DNA of 64,000 nt from Ignelater luminosus. Taxonomy: Eukaryota; Arthropoda; Insecta; Coleoptera; Elateridae. Under the pieces are notes generated by a model. That model made no database searches, was not told where the DNA came from, and saw only the letters and a list, made by a program, of their open reading frames with translations. Of the stretch, positions 45,111 through 57,300 are shown in pieces (the stretch's first letter is position 1; the number at the start of each line of letters is the position of its first letter). The translations under genes and the position numbers were made by a program. The stretch lies in assembly GCA_011009095.1 (NCBI GenBank), contig VTPC01000021.1, positions 1 to 64,000 on the forward strand, written 5' to 3'.

Positions 45111-46030
45111 TAGGAGATAAATAGGGAAGGAATTATGGGAGGGGGGAGTCGCCTGTCGAAACACCTTGGCATCGGCCCGCCGAGGAGGCCGGCATGCCAC
45201 TGAGGCCCTATCCCTGTTCGCATCGCTCCGAGAGCCTAACATATGGAACTCAACCCCGCCTCGGACCGCCTGTCCAGCTACCTCGCCTGAGTAAGAGGGC
45301 TGCCATGGGGCTTCTATGTATGCGGAGCCAACTGCTTCGCCCGGCGCTATTATTTGGGCCTTTCCTACGTAGATACTCTGGTCAACCGGCGGCTAGATGT
45401 TAGGCACGGTATCCTGACGAAGCGACAACCCAGGCCGCTTGGATCAGCTGGCGAAGGATGGGCGAGAAGCGCCGGGGGAGAGCAACCGGGAAAAGAGGGG
45501 GTTTGGTTGGCGGACTTGGGGTGCTAGGACCGGGGTGTGGACGGGAAGAAAGCATTAAATAAGGAACAAATAGGACCTATAGATAACGGGGAGGGAAGAA
45601 GGCTAGGGCAGGGGGGATATATAGGATAATGAAAACAGGGAGGGTAGAATATTAGGGAAATTAGGGAAGCGGTAAAAAGGCAATTACGAATATAGATAGG
45701 GAAGTAACACGTCAGGGACCAACCTAGCATAGACTAACCTAATAGAGAAGTGCGAACACGAACGATTAAAATACGATAATAATAAAGGTGAGCTAGAGCG
45801 GTTCCGGTAAAGTGTTGCTCGCGTGGTTAGGTAGGGAAGGATCAGAAAGGAAAGGGGCGGGCAGGTCCGCTATTGGTAAGCAAACCACGCTCGCGGACGG
45901 AACCAGATAACCATCAAATAACAGGGTTCTTTTATTTTTTGGGACGACTATAATGCCGCATATTAGGAGAGGATGTAGTACCGTATGGTGGAGCATCCTC
46001 TGTGACGAAACAGCGTGACTCAGTAGGAGT
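45110..46030 (+). mobile_element. 3' untranslated tail of the RNase H LINE, including a GC-rich island
   Basis: Directly after the ORF2 remnant comes about 0.9 kb with no coding role that I can support. The part from 45130 to 45560 is by far the most GC-rich stretch of the window (e.g. CCCGCCGAGGAGGCCGGC). The end contains complementary GGATGTAG / AGCATCCTC pieces. It is placed with the LINE by adjacency and composition. The exact 3' end is not defined. Confidence 0.5.
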
Positions 46031-46039
46031 CATGCAAAT

Positions 46040-47700
46040 ACTAAATTGTCATGTCATATTAATTAGTAAATTAATCTTAGGTTCTCTCTCATGATGTAAT
46101 GTAATGCAATATCATTATTGTTATAAAGGAAAGCTGATTATTTTGTTTTCACGTTGTTCTAGACGAAGAGTGGGAAAACTTAGTCTCCCAGGTTCAAATA
46201 GGCTCGTATAAAGAAATATTTCTCAACGAAAACTAACTTTCGAGAAAAAAGTTAATCAAAAAATTTAGTCTTCAGGTTTAAACTGTAAATTATGCAAACG
46301 TGTTTTGAATTTTAACAGCTAATTCGTTTCTGAAGGTCTAACGACTTTAGAGTAGGTTCTATTTTATTGCACTTGGCAAATGTTTTAATTGTAAAAGCAG
46401 CAAGATTAGATATACTTTTTTCAAGGTGCTATGGACATCGTGCGATGCATATTTTAATAAAAATTGCAAAATTAAAAGTTGCGAAATTTTGTTTATGAAA
46501 TGGGCCCCACTAGTCTTTTAGTATGCCAACTGACTTATTGCATCATATAGGCATTTTTGGCAAAGACTTTAAAGTTACTAATTAAGTTGAATATGGTTTT
46601 AAAGAAGAAATTTAAAGAAAAAAAAATTGAATTTCAGAAGATTATCTAAAGAAAATGTTGAAAAAGAAACGAAACATTTTAGAATGGCCAGAGAAAAAAC
46701 TCATCCTGCATTTGATTAACCAAACGAGAATAGAAATGATTATACGGTAGAAAAGTGAAGGAAGCAACTAAAAAAAATATCAAAACCGATAACAGTCTAA
46801 AATAATACTATTGCAAATGCAAATAGAAAAAAACGTGGAATATATAAATAAACGTAAAACTACAGTTAAATCGTGCAAAAGAAGAAAAAGGCTAGTCAGG
46901 AGAAAGCAGAATGAAGATACTGGAATAAGTAGCTGCTCCGAAAATCAGTTTACTAGCCGAATTGGGATTGTAAAAGTTTTTTATCGAACCCGAATTGTCT
47001 CCAGGGGTACCTAAATGTTTTCTTAGAGAAGCTACGTATAAACAGATAGATCAAAACACAATAAAGTCAATCTGGATAGGCAAAGGAACAATTCATAAAA
47101 AAACGAAGCTGAGACGTTGAAGAGAACTACCACAACAGAGTAAAACAGATCATTTTCCTGTAAACTGTTTAATGATAGTTTAGACTGTAGATTATCACGG
47201 AAAGACACTGAAACAATTGAACATATATTTATTATGTCATTGCATCAACAATGAAACTGAAGGACTCAACAACTTCTTACTGAGAACACGGGATTATAAG
47301 TAAGCCAAGATATGCACAAAAGCCTCTACTGCACGGTCTTAGAGCTAATAACAGTAAACGGTAGAACATTCTTTTGAGGTATAAATGATAACACAAAGTA
47401 CAAATTAAGAGTAAACAATTATACAGAATGTAACTTAAGTATTGTAACGAACCTGAGAAGTAATTCCTCAAATCCTTTTAAGGAGAAAAGTCCCAATCAC
47501 ATAGGTCTTAAACTCAACCATCTCAGGGATACGGGGTGTGACAGTTTCATTACAATTTTTGCATTCTTTCAATATTTCAAAAATAATGTAAAATAACGAA
47601 ACATAAGTTTCTTCGTGCTTGTTCTCTAAGGTGTCTGCTATAGGTGTATAAATAAGTTCTTGCGGTTTTTGCAAATATATATTTATCAATTAATTACAAA
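46040..47700. other. No recognised gene
   Basis: AT-rich sequence, with an A-rich plus strand at 46600-47100. Short frames only. Confidence 0.4.
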
Positions 47701-47714
47701 ACGAACGGTACATT

Positions 47715-48125
47715 TTACTTAATCAAAGTATTTTTTCTCGGAATCCACCACCTGTTGCCATCTATGAGGCAGCATACGGATGTCCCACTAAAAGAATTCT
47801 TCATCCATTGAGGCGAGACACTCGTCAACCCATATTCGCACTTCTTCGGCCGTTAGGAAACTTGTGTGCGCGACACCATCCTGCATTGACCTAAAAAGGT
47901 GATCATCCGACCGGGCAACATCTGGAGAGTACGCTGGGTGGTGTAGAACGTCCCATTCGAGATCAAGCAAAGTTCGCTTAACGACGGTGGCAATACGCCG
48001 TTTGGTTGCACATGCTGGACGTTCTTCTCGTATTGTAGCGTTTAAAAGGTTCAGCTGTTGCGTGTAGTCTTTAATTGTTTGACGTCGCCTGAATCGCGCT
48101 TTATCACTCACGTCAAAATCACCAC
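47715..48125 (-). pseudogene. Mariner transposase fragment with catalytic segment deleted
   Basis: The minus strand reads KARFRRRQTIKDYTQQLNLL, NATIREERPACATKRR, then directly ATVVKRTLLDLEWDVLHHPA, YSPDVARSDDHLFRSMQ, LTAEEVRIWVDECLASMDEE and, past a stop, LPHRWQQVVDSEKKYFD. This is the C-terminal half of a mariner transposase, which cuts and pastes DNA with a D,D34D triad. The third aspartate lies in SPDVARSDDHLF. The HDNARPH-type block that should sit between TKRR and the VVK helix is missing, so the second aspartate is deleted. The N-terminal DNA-binding half was not found. Confidence 0.78.
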
Positions 48126-48189
48126 TTCTAAATCTTTCGATTCAAACTTGACACATTTTTTCTGACACAATATTCACTTTATAGGTTTA

Positions 48190-49150
48190 ATTTAATTAAC
48201 TATCAAACTAAAATCTGCAATGCAATTTTTGCAAAGCAGGTGTACCAACCTTACTAACGAGCGAATAGTTAAAAGTGAAAATTTCAATATACCTTTATTA
48301 GCGCCATTTCTCGCTGACCGCAGAACCCTATTTATACATATTAAAGTTTACAGAGTTTTCCTGTTTGATGTTCTTATCTGAGGCTAGAAATAGTGGTGTC
48401 GGCTAGCTCATTATCCTAAAGAAATCTCTCTCTTAGAATGGGTTAGTTTCTGGTAAAATTGAGTTATCCAATACCTCCCGAATTCAACGGCCCATGTCAT
48501 ACATTATTTCAAAAATAGTATACAATTATTTGTATTGCATTCCTTGACAGGGATTAAGCCTACTTTACCATATAACTTCTTTCCCTAAGGTGCACCGTCC
48601 TTGAGATACGGGGTGTCAAAATAAAGAAATGAAGAATATTCTGCCTATGCTAGAAAATTAAAAAGAAATTGCAAACTTCAAATATTCCACTTTAGGTAGT
48701 TTTTGGTTCATTTTGGTGGTAATTAGTTGTAATTGTGTTTTTGTACAATGCATCAAGACCGATTGCCGAGTCTTGCACTTTTATCTATTGAGAGTGATCT
48801 TCCTGAGAATTTAAATGTTTAAGAGATAGTCCATCAGTTTGCTAATGCAAAAGTTAGGCGAGTACCTTTGTAAAAGATTTTACTAGTACATAACTTTCAG
48901 CTAAATTCTGTGTTATTTATTGGAATACCTAATTATTTATTTTTTAATTTTTAAATTTAAAGCGTTCTTTTACTTTTTCAAAGAAGGTAGTAAAACAACA
49001 GTAAGTATTTACATTATACAGGCGTAGAATTGGTTTATCAATCATACGAATTTAACAGTGAATATTTAACGTAACTGAAATGCCCAATTATTTGCATTCC
49101 TAATTATTTTACAGCGAAAAGGTACACTGGGTTTTTGTAGCAAAAGAAAA
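48190..49150. other. No recognised gene
   Basis: AT-rich. It may include decayed mariner 5' sequence up to about 48360. Confidence 0.35.
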
Positions 49151-49161
49151 CTTACTGTGCC

Positions 49162-50070
49162 TGTACAAGTGTACAACGCCCCAAAGAAGAGAATGGACAA
49201 AGCTAAGTGCCATTTGCGTAGGCAGCCCATTCTACAACATCATTATTACTTTCAAGCAATCTAAGCCATGGCAGGTTCTCTGCAGAGCGCCCGTCGCAAT
49301 TAGTTCCGCTTCATTGAATCTTCACCTAAGCGGCACCCGAAATTGTTACTTATTTTCAGTTTTTAAATAAACTTTACACATGAAAGCTAAATATGTGTAT
49401 GCATCCTTTCCAAAGAATGAATAACACACTTTTCGACGATTAAAGTAAGAATGTTGTGGCATTGTTTAACAGCAAATGACCCAAGAAAAGAAACGGGTAT
49501 TTCGTTAAAAATTTTTATTTGTTTACATTTGTAACTTATTTAAATAAATAAAATTAGTAAGCTTAAGGTGTTACTAAATTTAACCTCAGCTCCGGCAAGT
49601 TACTACTAAATGTTGATATACTTTGACAAAAAGTGCTGAAAATAAATCACGAATTGCCGCCAGAAGGAAAACGCTCTTTCAGAATTAAACAGAATATTCC
49701 TCTGTGGGTTTTATAATAGGTCTCTTTTAGAGCTTTAAGTTAAAGCTTAAAATTCACGCCTTCTTCACTAAAACTTTCTGGAAGTTAATTGACAACACAA
49801 TCTAACGATAAGTTTTAATTAAAAAATGTTCTAATATACTCAACTTTTTGGATCAACTTAATAATTTTTTATCAACTTAAGTCTTAACTGTATTCCTTCC
49901 TTAAAAATGATGCACACAAATGTTTAGCTTTTACATCTAAAATTCATTATAATCCCAGGGACCGCTTAGGTAAAGTAATGGCGATGCTGTAGAATGGGTT
50001 GCCTACATAACTACAAATACCTTAGAATTGGTTATAACCTTGTCCATTCTTTTTTCTGGGGCAGTGTACA
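49162..50070. repeat. Large inverted-repeat (fold-back) element
   Basis: The arm at 49162-49431 recurs inverted at 49890-50070. Shared pieces include TGTACA..GCCCCA, AAGAATGGACAA, GTAGGCA(G/A)CCCATTCTACA, CCTAAGCGG and AAAGCTAAA(T/C)AT(G/T)TGTGTGCATC. The left arm carries an extra stretch of about 55 bp. The roughly 460 bp between the arms has no coding frame. It fits a non-autonomous long-TIR or Foldback-like element. No target duplication was determined. Confidence 0.7.
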
Positions 50071-50089
50071 TGTTATTTGTATTATTTCC

Positions 50090-53000
50090 GAAACCGAGGA
50101 AAAATTAAAACAGTAATTTTTGCAAACTTCTTTTATGATGCGTGAAGCAATTTTACACCTTGTATACTAAAGTTTCGCAAATATCTCCGATTAAATATCT
50201 TGCAAAAAAGAAGAGAATACATTGAGGAGGGCGCCGAAATATGTTTCATCACGCAGGCGCTACAACCCTCAGCTACGGGCCTGTATGCAAGCCATCTTAC
50301 CTATATTTAGGTAATGAGGATGATGATATTATTTCGTTAGTTTGGCGAGGTAGGTTCTTGTTGTATCAAGTTCTTTTTTTTATGTAGGGTAAAAGCACCA
50401 ATCCTCTGCCATCTAAAGAATTTTTGAAGTTCAAATTTGTTTAAATTTAAAACGAAATAATATTTATCAATTAAACTTTTTGTATAGTTATGCATATTTA
50501 AATGATATACATGCTTAATCGTCAAAAGTCATTAAACGTTTAGTTTTATATGAGAAAAAAATAATTCATTAAAACCGACACTTTGGTCCCGTAATCCGCC
50601 GCTAATTACTAAAAATCCGCCGTCACGGTCCTAGTAGCCGTCCTTTAAGAAACAAAGCTATAAACATCGTATAAACGTGAGGAATGATTATTTCTTAAAT
50701 GATTACATATGAGTTCTTGGAAGCTTTATTCGGACCACCTGTTTGGCAAATTAGATCTGTTTTAGCGATATCTTCGTTACCCGCCAAAAGCATAAAATAA
50801 TTTAACAATTTTATGCCTTTCTTGCATTTGCTCATAAACGATTTATTGAAACGAAAAGAATTTATTTTAAAAAATATCTAAAAATAAGTAATAATTAATA
50901 AACAAATAAATTTAATTCCTACTTTCTACATGATACTCTTTAAAAGTTAATTTTTCACTTAAGTTGGTTGTTTGGACATGTTGACTTCCTAAAATTAGAT
51001 TTTTTTTTGAAGAAAATAATAACCATCCAATAAATGGTGAAAAGACTAATAAATGTGGGTGCTAATCAACAAAATTAAATTAAAAAGTCGAGCAACAATA
51101 ATATAAAATCTCAGTATTGTGGAATATCTACTGCACGACAGTAGAAGGCGGCGAGCGGGTGACTAATCGAATCTGTGAATACCGGTACTCTGCCTACCTT
51201 ATTTTCGACATTTGTTTAATTAAAATCCAGGACTTTTTGTATTAAATATTAGGAAGGACCATTACTTTAATTTACCAAACAAAAATTTTTACGAAGATGT
51301 CCACGAAAATGCGCAAATCTTACCTAGAATGCAACCGTTTCTCGTTAATAAAAACGCACTCAATGGCAGTCGTAGTAAACACAATCACGTACTGGCAGTA
51401 AATAAATGCTAATAATTAACATATAACTTTTATTTACCGGAATGAATGTAACATAGTACTTAGAATGAAAGATGGTAGATAACACAAAGCTAAAAATCTC
51501 CGTTTTTTATGGTGCCATAATTTATTTATAAAACAATAATTGATTCGTTGGTGGGCGGCTGGAGCTGGACGTACTTAGGTGTGTTTACCCTACACATCGA
51601 TATATTCACGAAACCATAATGTATGATCAATTATGACACTTTAAATACTAAACAATATGAAAGTGGAAGTCAAATATCTAATATTGATGAAACCCTGTCT
51701 TTGATTAATATAATAACTTAAACGATGGCTAGTCCAGATGTTTCATAAAAATTGTCAAAGACGTTTACCGATTGACAGTATTAAAAGTTTTGAGAAAAAC
51801 AAACAAAACTCAAGCAGTTATCCTTCTGACATGGTTAACTTATAATATCATGATTTTTTCCAAAGATAACAATGCTAATTGATCTTTAAGGGTATCATGA
51901 GTTTGGGTATATCAAACATTGTTTCCTATCCAATTAGACTTGGCATTTTATTAAAACGACCTTTATCAAAATGTGTGAAGTCACATAATGTACAGCGATG
52001 AATTTGTCTAGTGTTTTAATATGATTGGCAGTTTTTATTAATTAAATTTGTTTTGCAGTTAATAGACAATAAGCCATAGAGCAAGCAAATCAGATTTTAA
52101 CAGTATAAGTTGCCTTTAAATGTAACTAAAACTTGCAGAACTGTAACAAGATTAAATTTTGATAAAACCATCTAATAAATAATTATAGAGAAATAATACA
52201 GCTCGACTTAAGGTCAATGAAAGTTATTTCCGTACTAAGGTTAATTGTAATTTCTGTAATGGTTATATAACGTTTACTTTTTTATAAAATTCCGTTATGT
52301 CACATCAAAGGTGCTTACCTATGGCATTTAACACTTTTAGTTCCAAGTTAAAATTATTGGCAAAAAATAAACACAGGAAGGATGCCTTAAAGCTTGTCTT
52401 GAAATTTAACAACTATTATTGTTTACAGATAGTGTATATTTATCTACGAAATTGATAAATTTTAATGCTTTGGAGATAGAGTTTTAACTACAAACAAAAC
52501 TCTTACACAAGTCTGACTAAATTTCAATATAGAAAACAGATGAAATCACTTTTAGTTAAATAAGCAAGAAAAAGGTTATGGATGTATTTTCAAAAACATT
52601 CTTTCAAAGATGATAAGCTGCAACTAAATTTGAGATTGTGTTTATGACATTTTAATTAACTTAAGAATCAAGCTAACTTAAAAAAATATGGAGTATAATC
52701 TTGTGTCAAAAGAACTGATAAAATTGTTCAGACGTGGGTAGTCCGGATATAATTTTGTAATAACTTGCTCTTTACAAAAATTAATAACCAAATTTGTTTA
52801 AAAGCCATTTTTGAAATCTTAGTCACCTAAATTGATTATAATAAAATCCTTACAGAACATTCTATAATTTTCTTTAATGCCATAATCAATGAGATTATTT
52901 TGTTTTCAATAACCCATTTTTAAATTGTAAGCTATGTTCTTGAAAGGTTTGATAGTAATAAAATTCAAAAAAAGCAGTTAACGTCACATTCTTGAAAACG

Positions 53001-54510
53001 AACAAATGAAACTAAAATGAATAGGGTGAGAAACACGTTTGTCGACATTCTGACTGTATTGTAAGCTATTGAATTGTTTAAATAACAATGACGATACAAA
53101 CTTTACGTATAATAAAATATCACCAAGATTAAGAATAGTAAACACAATTGAAACAATACAAAAGAACCGCTAGGTACACAACAGTGCACTTACTATCAAT
53201 CTAATCAAAGATTCTAAACGTAATTATGCAAACATCTAAATGTAGAATGAGAATTCTTTTATGGATTAACTGCTACATTAGATTAGGAATTTCTGACATA
53301 GGACTAAACCAAATAATTCTAAAAACATGTAGAATCGACTAATCTAGAAATTCTTAATTTTACTAATTCGTTGGTTTAGTTATTAATATGGACAAAATGT
53401 AAAAGATCTTTAATTTTATGTCAGGAGAAAAAAGTCACATATAGTATAGGTATAATTATCGTTCAAATTTTTTACTGTGAGGCCCATAGCATTTACGTTT
53501 GTACAGTTCTTCACACTCTTATAGCAAAGTAAATGTTTATAAGCGACCGTATGCCTTAAAATTATTCTAGAGGAGACCACAAAATTTTTGGTTACTTTGC
53601 TTAAAACACGGAAGCAAGTCAAATCGCAACTAAGCAAAACACTAACCAAGCAGGTTTTATATTTCGACTTTAATCATTACATAACAACATCAAATCAAAA
53701 TCCTTTACTAATCCTTACATAATCAAGACAAACTAGAACAGTAATGGGATGATGTATCATAACAATCATACTCAATAGTGTAAAAGATCTTAAATCAAAT
53801 AATTATTGATTCGAATTAATATTAAATGAATGATCAAAATCTCGAAATAATTTTAAACTGAACAGATTTAACCAACACTTATTTTATACCTCTTCAATTA
53901 CTTCAATGTGTACACCCAACCTGAATAAAAAACAGATCATACAGAAAATTACTTGGCTCACCAAAAGAATTGTCGAATTGCGATTCAATTAGCAGTTGTT
54001 TAGAAGAGCTCGATAGATATAGATCACATCTAAATGGAAGGTTTTGTTATATTGTGCAATACTATACGATCAGGTTGTAGGATCTTTCTAATCCAAATAA
54101 GGTCTTTTACATCCACTTCATAAGACTTTATGATGCTCGTCGTACCAAAAGGCATCCTTTGCTATAATGGAATCCAGTTTACTAGCAATTTCTTTGGACA
54201 GCTTGTAAAATCGTACAAATGTTCTATTTTGGTTCACACCTCGTTATCATTTTAAGGTGAATGCATCAGAAATGGCTTAATCGAGTCGTAGCGACTGACA
54301 TGTACGATAATAATTACTAGATTTAAGATCAAAAGCTTGCAGGAACAGGTAGAGTATTCCGTAGGTGTGTTTATAAGAAAACCGGACTTACGCCTGATCA
54401 GTTTAGTCTTTGATCGTTGTGTACTTCTATCTGGTGACTTCTATTGAAATGAATGTGCGCTCACTGGTAGACAGTCTTTCACTGATGATTGAAGAGAAGT
54501 TCTTGTTTTC
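50090..54510. other. No recognised gene
   Basis: About 4.4 kb of AT-rich sequence. Minor points are a doubled AATCCGCCG near 50600 and a GC-richer block at 51130-51200. No coding similarity was found. Confidence 0.45.
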
Positions 54511-54511
54511 T

Positions 54512-54515
54512 TTAA
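54512..54515. repeat. TTAA target-site duplication, left
   Basis: TTAA directly abuts the left terminal repeat of the piggyBac element; the right copy is at 56889-56892. Confidence 0.95.
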
Positions 54516-56888
54516 CCCTCATAATATCGGATTTAGTTTGTAACAGGTGATACCAGCGGGGTCAATAATGACCACAAAGCATTCTGCTAGAATATTTATG
54601 AAAAAATATGTTTATTTGATATATGTAGGTAGGTTCATACAAATATTTATTAAACAAATTTGCAAGTCTTATAATACTATACAATTTTAGGAAATTATAT
54701 TAAAGGATAGTGACAGGATTACGAGTCGTCAGATTTACATTTATAGCAGGTAATTTTTGGTGTACATTACAAACAAATGGATTGCAATTCTGACAACGCT
54801 TGGAATATTTTCGGTCCAAATTTCTTGGACCTTTCCAGCATCTACAACGTTTTAATTTTTGAGTTTCTTGCGGTTGGTTTTGTGATGTCCAGGCTTTTTT
54901 GTGCTTCTTCCAGTAACAACTAATTTTTTCCTAGCTGCATTAGAAATTTTTGTCGTTTATAACCTTTTTTTATTTTCCAATTTTCGTTTAGGTCACACCA
55001 TATAATGTAAGCGTTCAGTGCACTAATGTCTATCATGTTATAAAACACTGTCACAGGCCATCTTCTGGTTTGCCTTTTGACGGTGTACGTTCGGACAAGT
55101 TTGTTCATTGTGTCTATACCTGACTTTGTTTTATTGTAATCAAGAATCATTTGCGGCTTTTTCTTTTCAGTTTCAGAAATTTGACCACTGTCATGCATAG
55201 TCGATAGCAAGGTAACGACTTTCCCTTTTTTGAACAGTAGGAGGCTAACATGGCTTTGTCTTGATAACCAAATTTTGGTTGAATATACATCTCTCCCACG
55301 CGTAGTCACTAATTCCTGGGAGAGTTTTGGTTTATTTTTTCGAATTGTACCAAGCAATGTTAAATTTTTCTTTTCCATTTTTCTTGCAAGATCAAGGCTT
55401 GTAAAAAAATTGTCAGTGGTCACATTTCTCCCTGATGTTTCCAATCCCTTTGTCATATCTAAAACAACTCTCTTGCCTCGGTTGCGTTCACGCTGGTCTC
55501 CTGTTTTACCAATATATCTTTGGCATTTGTAAACAAATGAAGTTTGACTGTCGCATGCTGCCCAGATCTTTATACCATACTTTCCTGGTTTAGAAGGTAT
55601 GAACTGTTTGAAGGGGCACCTACCGCGGAAAGTAAGCAGCTGCTCGTCAACGGTCAGATTTTCGTAGGGTATGTATGAATCTTGTAATGTGGGTAGCCAT
55701 AATTCAAAAAAAGCTCTAATGGGCGATAATTTATCTGGATCTCGATTTCTTCTTTTGGCTTCTCATGATCAAAACACAGACATTGAGAATTTGTGGTGAT
55801 TATGCTTCTACTCATCGTTTAGTTGAATATAGAGCGTCCATCTTCTACATTCCACAAATTAGTAATTTCTTCGTTATGAGATTTGTAAACGCCTGCCAAT
55901 ATCAACAAGCCAACAAATCGGAGAAACTTCTCGTGATCCAGATTTCTTTATAAATCTCCATGCTTCCGTTGGCCTTCTGCATTGCAATTGTGTCCACATT
56001 TCGCTTAGCATATCTGGTAGGTCCTCCTTCTTAATGCAGAACATTGCGTATTGGTTGTCGCCCCGTTCTTTGTGTTTGTGGCACTACGTACCATTTTTCA
56101 AGTTTATTTTCGACCTGCAGTACCACAAAAATGTTTATAGTATAACTGAAAATGTGTAGTAGACACTTACATGTAAAAATTAGGTTGATGGTCACCATTA
56201 TCACTGGATATTAAAGATTCCGCGTCAGACGTATTTCCGGAGCCGTATTCTGATCGTACTTCAGCACAATCCTCTTCATTGTTGTCACTTGTATTGGCAC
56301 TAACATCCTCGTCAACTTCACTATCATTACATTCTTCAAACCACTGTAATAAAATATTTTCCGCACCTTCATCAGTTACGCGAACCGAACTTTTTCTAGC
56401 CATAACTATTGCATGAACGAGCAAGAACAATTGGAATTGTATGAACACAGAGTTCTCAACACATAGGCAAAATCAGGGGAATCACTGGACATGCAGAGAG
56501 AAGTAGGAAACTGGGAGATTCCCAGCAAAAACCAATAAAATTTTATTACTCGCATAGAAACCGGGGTAGCACCGCATGAACAGAAAACACGTTACAAGAT
56601 CTTTCATTCTGAAGAAACAGTCAGACATGAGAAAATATCTAAATAAATGAAAAAATAGTAGAGGCATGATAAAATAGCGTATTTGATAACTGGGGCCACT
56701 GAGACGTGTGACTCTTTTATTTTTTAGCAAAATTATACAAGCTGCAAAAATTGTGCTCGAGCAAAACTTAGAAAACAATATTTTAGAAAAAGTCAATTCT
56801 TTTTTAGAATATTTAGTAAAAAAAATTAATAGAAAAATACCTTCAAATTATGCGTGGGGTCTCTAGTGACCCCATGGTATTATGAGGG
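54516..56888 (-). mobile_element. Complete piggyBac element (2373 bp)
   Basis: The element begins CCCTCATAATA (54516-54526) and ends with the exact inverse TATTATGAGGG (56878-56888). It is flanked on both sides by TTAA, the piggyBac target. Just inside each end is a palindromic GGTC..GACC motif: GGGGTCAATAATGACC at 54558-54573 and GGGGTCTCTAGTGACCCC at 56856-56873. It lies 31 bp from the terminal repeat on the left and 4 bp on the right, an asymmetry also typical of piggyBac ends. One transposase gene on the minus strand fills the interior. Perfect terminal repeats suggest a fairly recent insertion, although the gene already carries frameshifts. Confidence 0.95.
54720..56403 (-). pseudogene. 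piggyBac transposase with intact DDD core, frameshifted at both ends
   Basis: The start is ATG 56403 (MARKSSVRVTDEG), giving an acidic N-terminus. A GTAAGT..CTGCAG segment (56170-56115, 56 bp) looks like an intron. The middle (56110-55770) is shifted in frame: GLLILAGVYKSHNEEITNLW is readable. From about 55765 to 54920 one frame is open: DKLSPIRAFFELW, NLTVDEQLLTFRGRCPFKQF, KPGKYGIKIWAACD, NVTTDNFFTSLDLARKM and KSGIDTMNKLVRTYTVKRQT. The three catalytic aspartates are at codons 55646-55648, 55412-55414 and 55112-55114. After TAG at 54920, two frame changes lead to the C-terminal cysteine-rich targeting domain CRCW..CQNCNPFVCNVH (54850-54760). The catalytic core is preserved, but the full protein is not encoded. 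Confidence 0.88.
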
Positions 56889-56892
56889 TTAA
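56889..56892. repeat. TTAA target-site duplication, right
   Basis: TTAA directly follows the right terminal repeat of the piggyBac element and matches the left copy at 54512-54515. Confidence 0.95.
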
Positions 56893-57300
56893 ACAAGTAA
56901 AAACGGCTGCATAGCCTGTAAAGAGGATTCTGTTCTTTCAGATAATGCCTTGAAGCATATAAAGTAATTGCATACATGTCCGAATTTTGCTTTAAATTTC
57001 GTCTAGATGCATTAATTTAGCATGAATTTATTATTCTTAAACGCCTAGTAAAATTCTTGCGTTGTTGAAATTATCCCCCAAGGTTTATTAAAAGATATTT
57101 GTTGAAATTTATAGGCTATTTTTCATATTTTATTGCTGATACGTACCTTCTAGGGTAAAAGGTACAGGATTGTTGCCGCCAAAGACAGACGTCTTTCTTG
57201 GGACCCATTCATAGTGTAACTGAAGAGCGAATTACACTACAGTTAAATGATTGGGAAACTTTCCACTTGTATTTAGTATGCCTGCATTTGTATTTATTCC
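56893..57300. other. No recognised gene
   Basis: AT-rich flank of the piggyBac insertion. Confidence 0.4.

Noticed and set aside
56482-56796. 104-codon minus-strand frame upstream of the piggyBac transposase
   Set aside because: It lies within the element's 5' non-coding part and shows no similarity; treated as chance.
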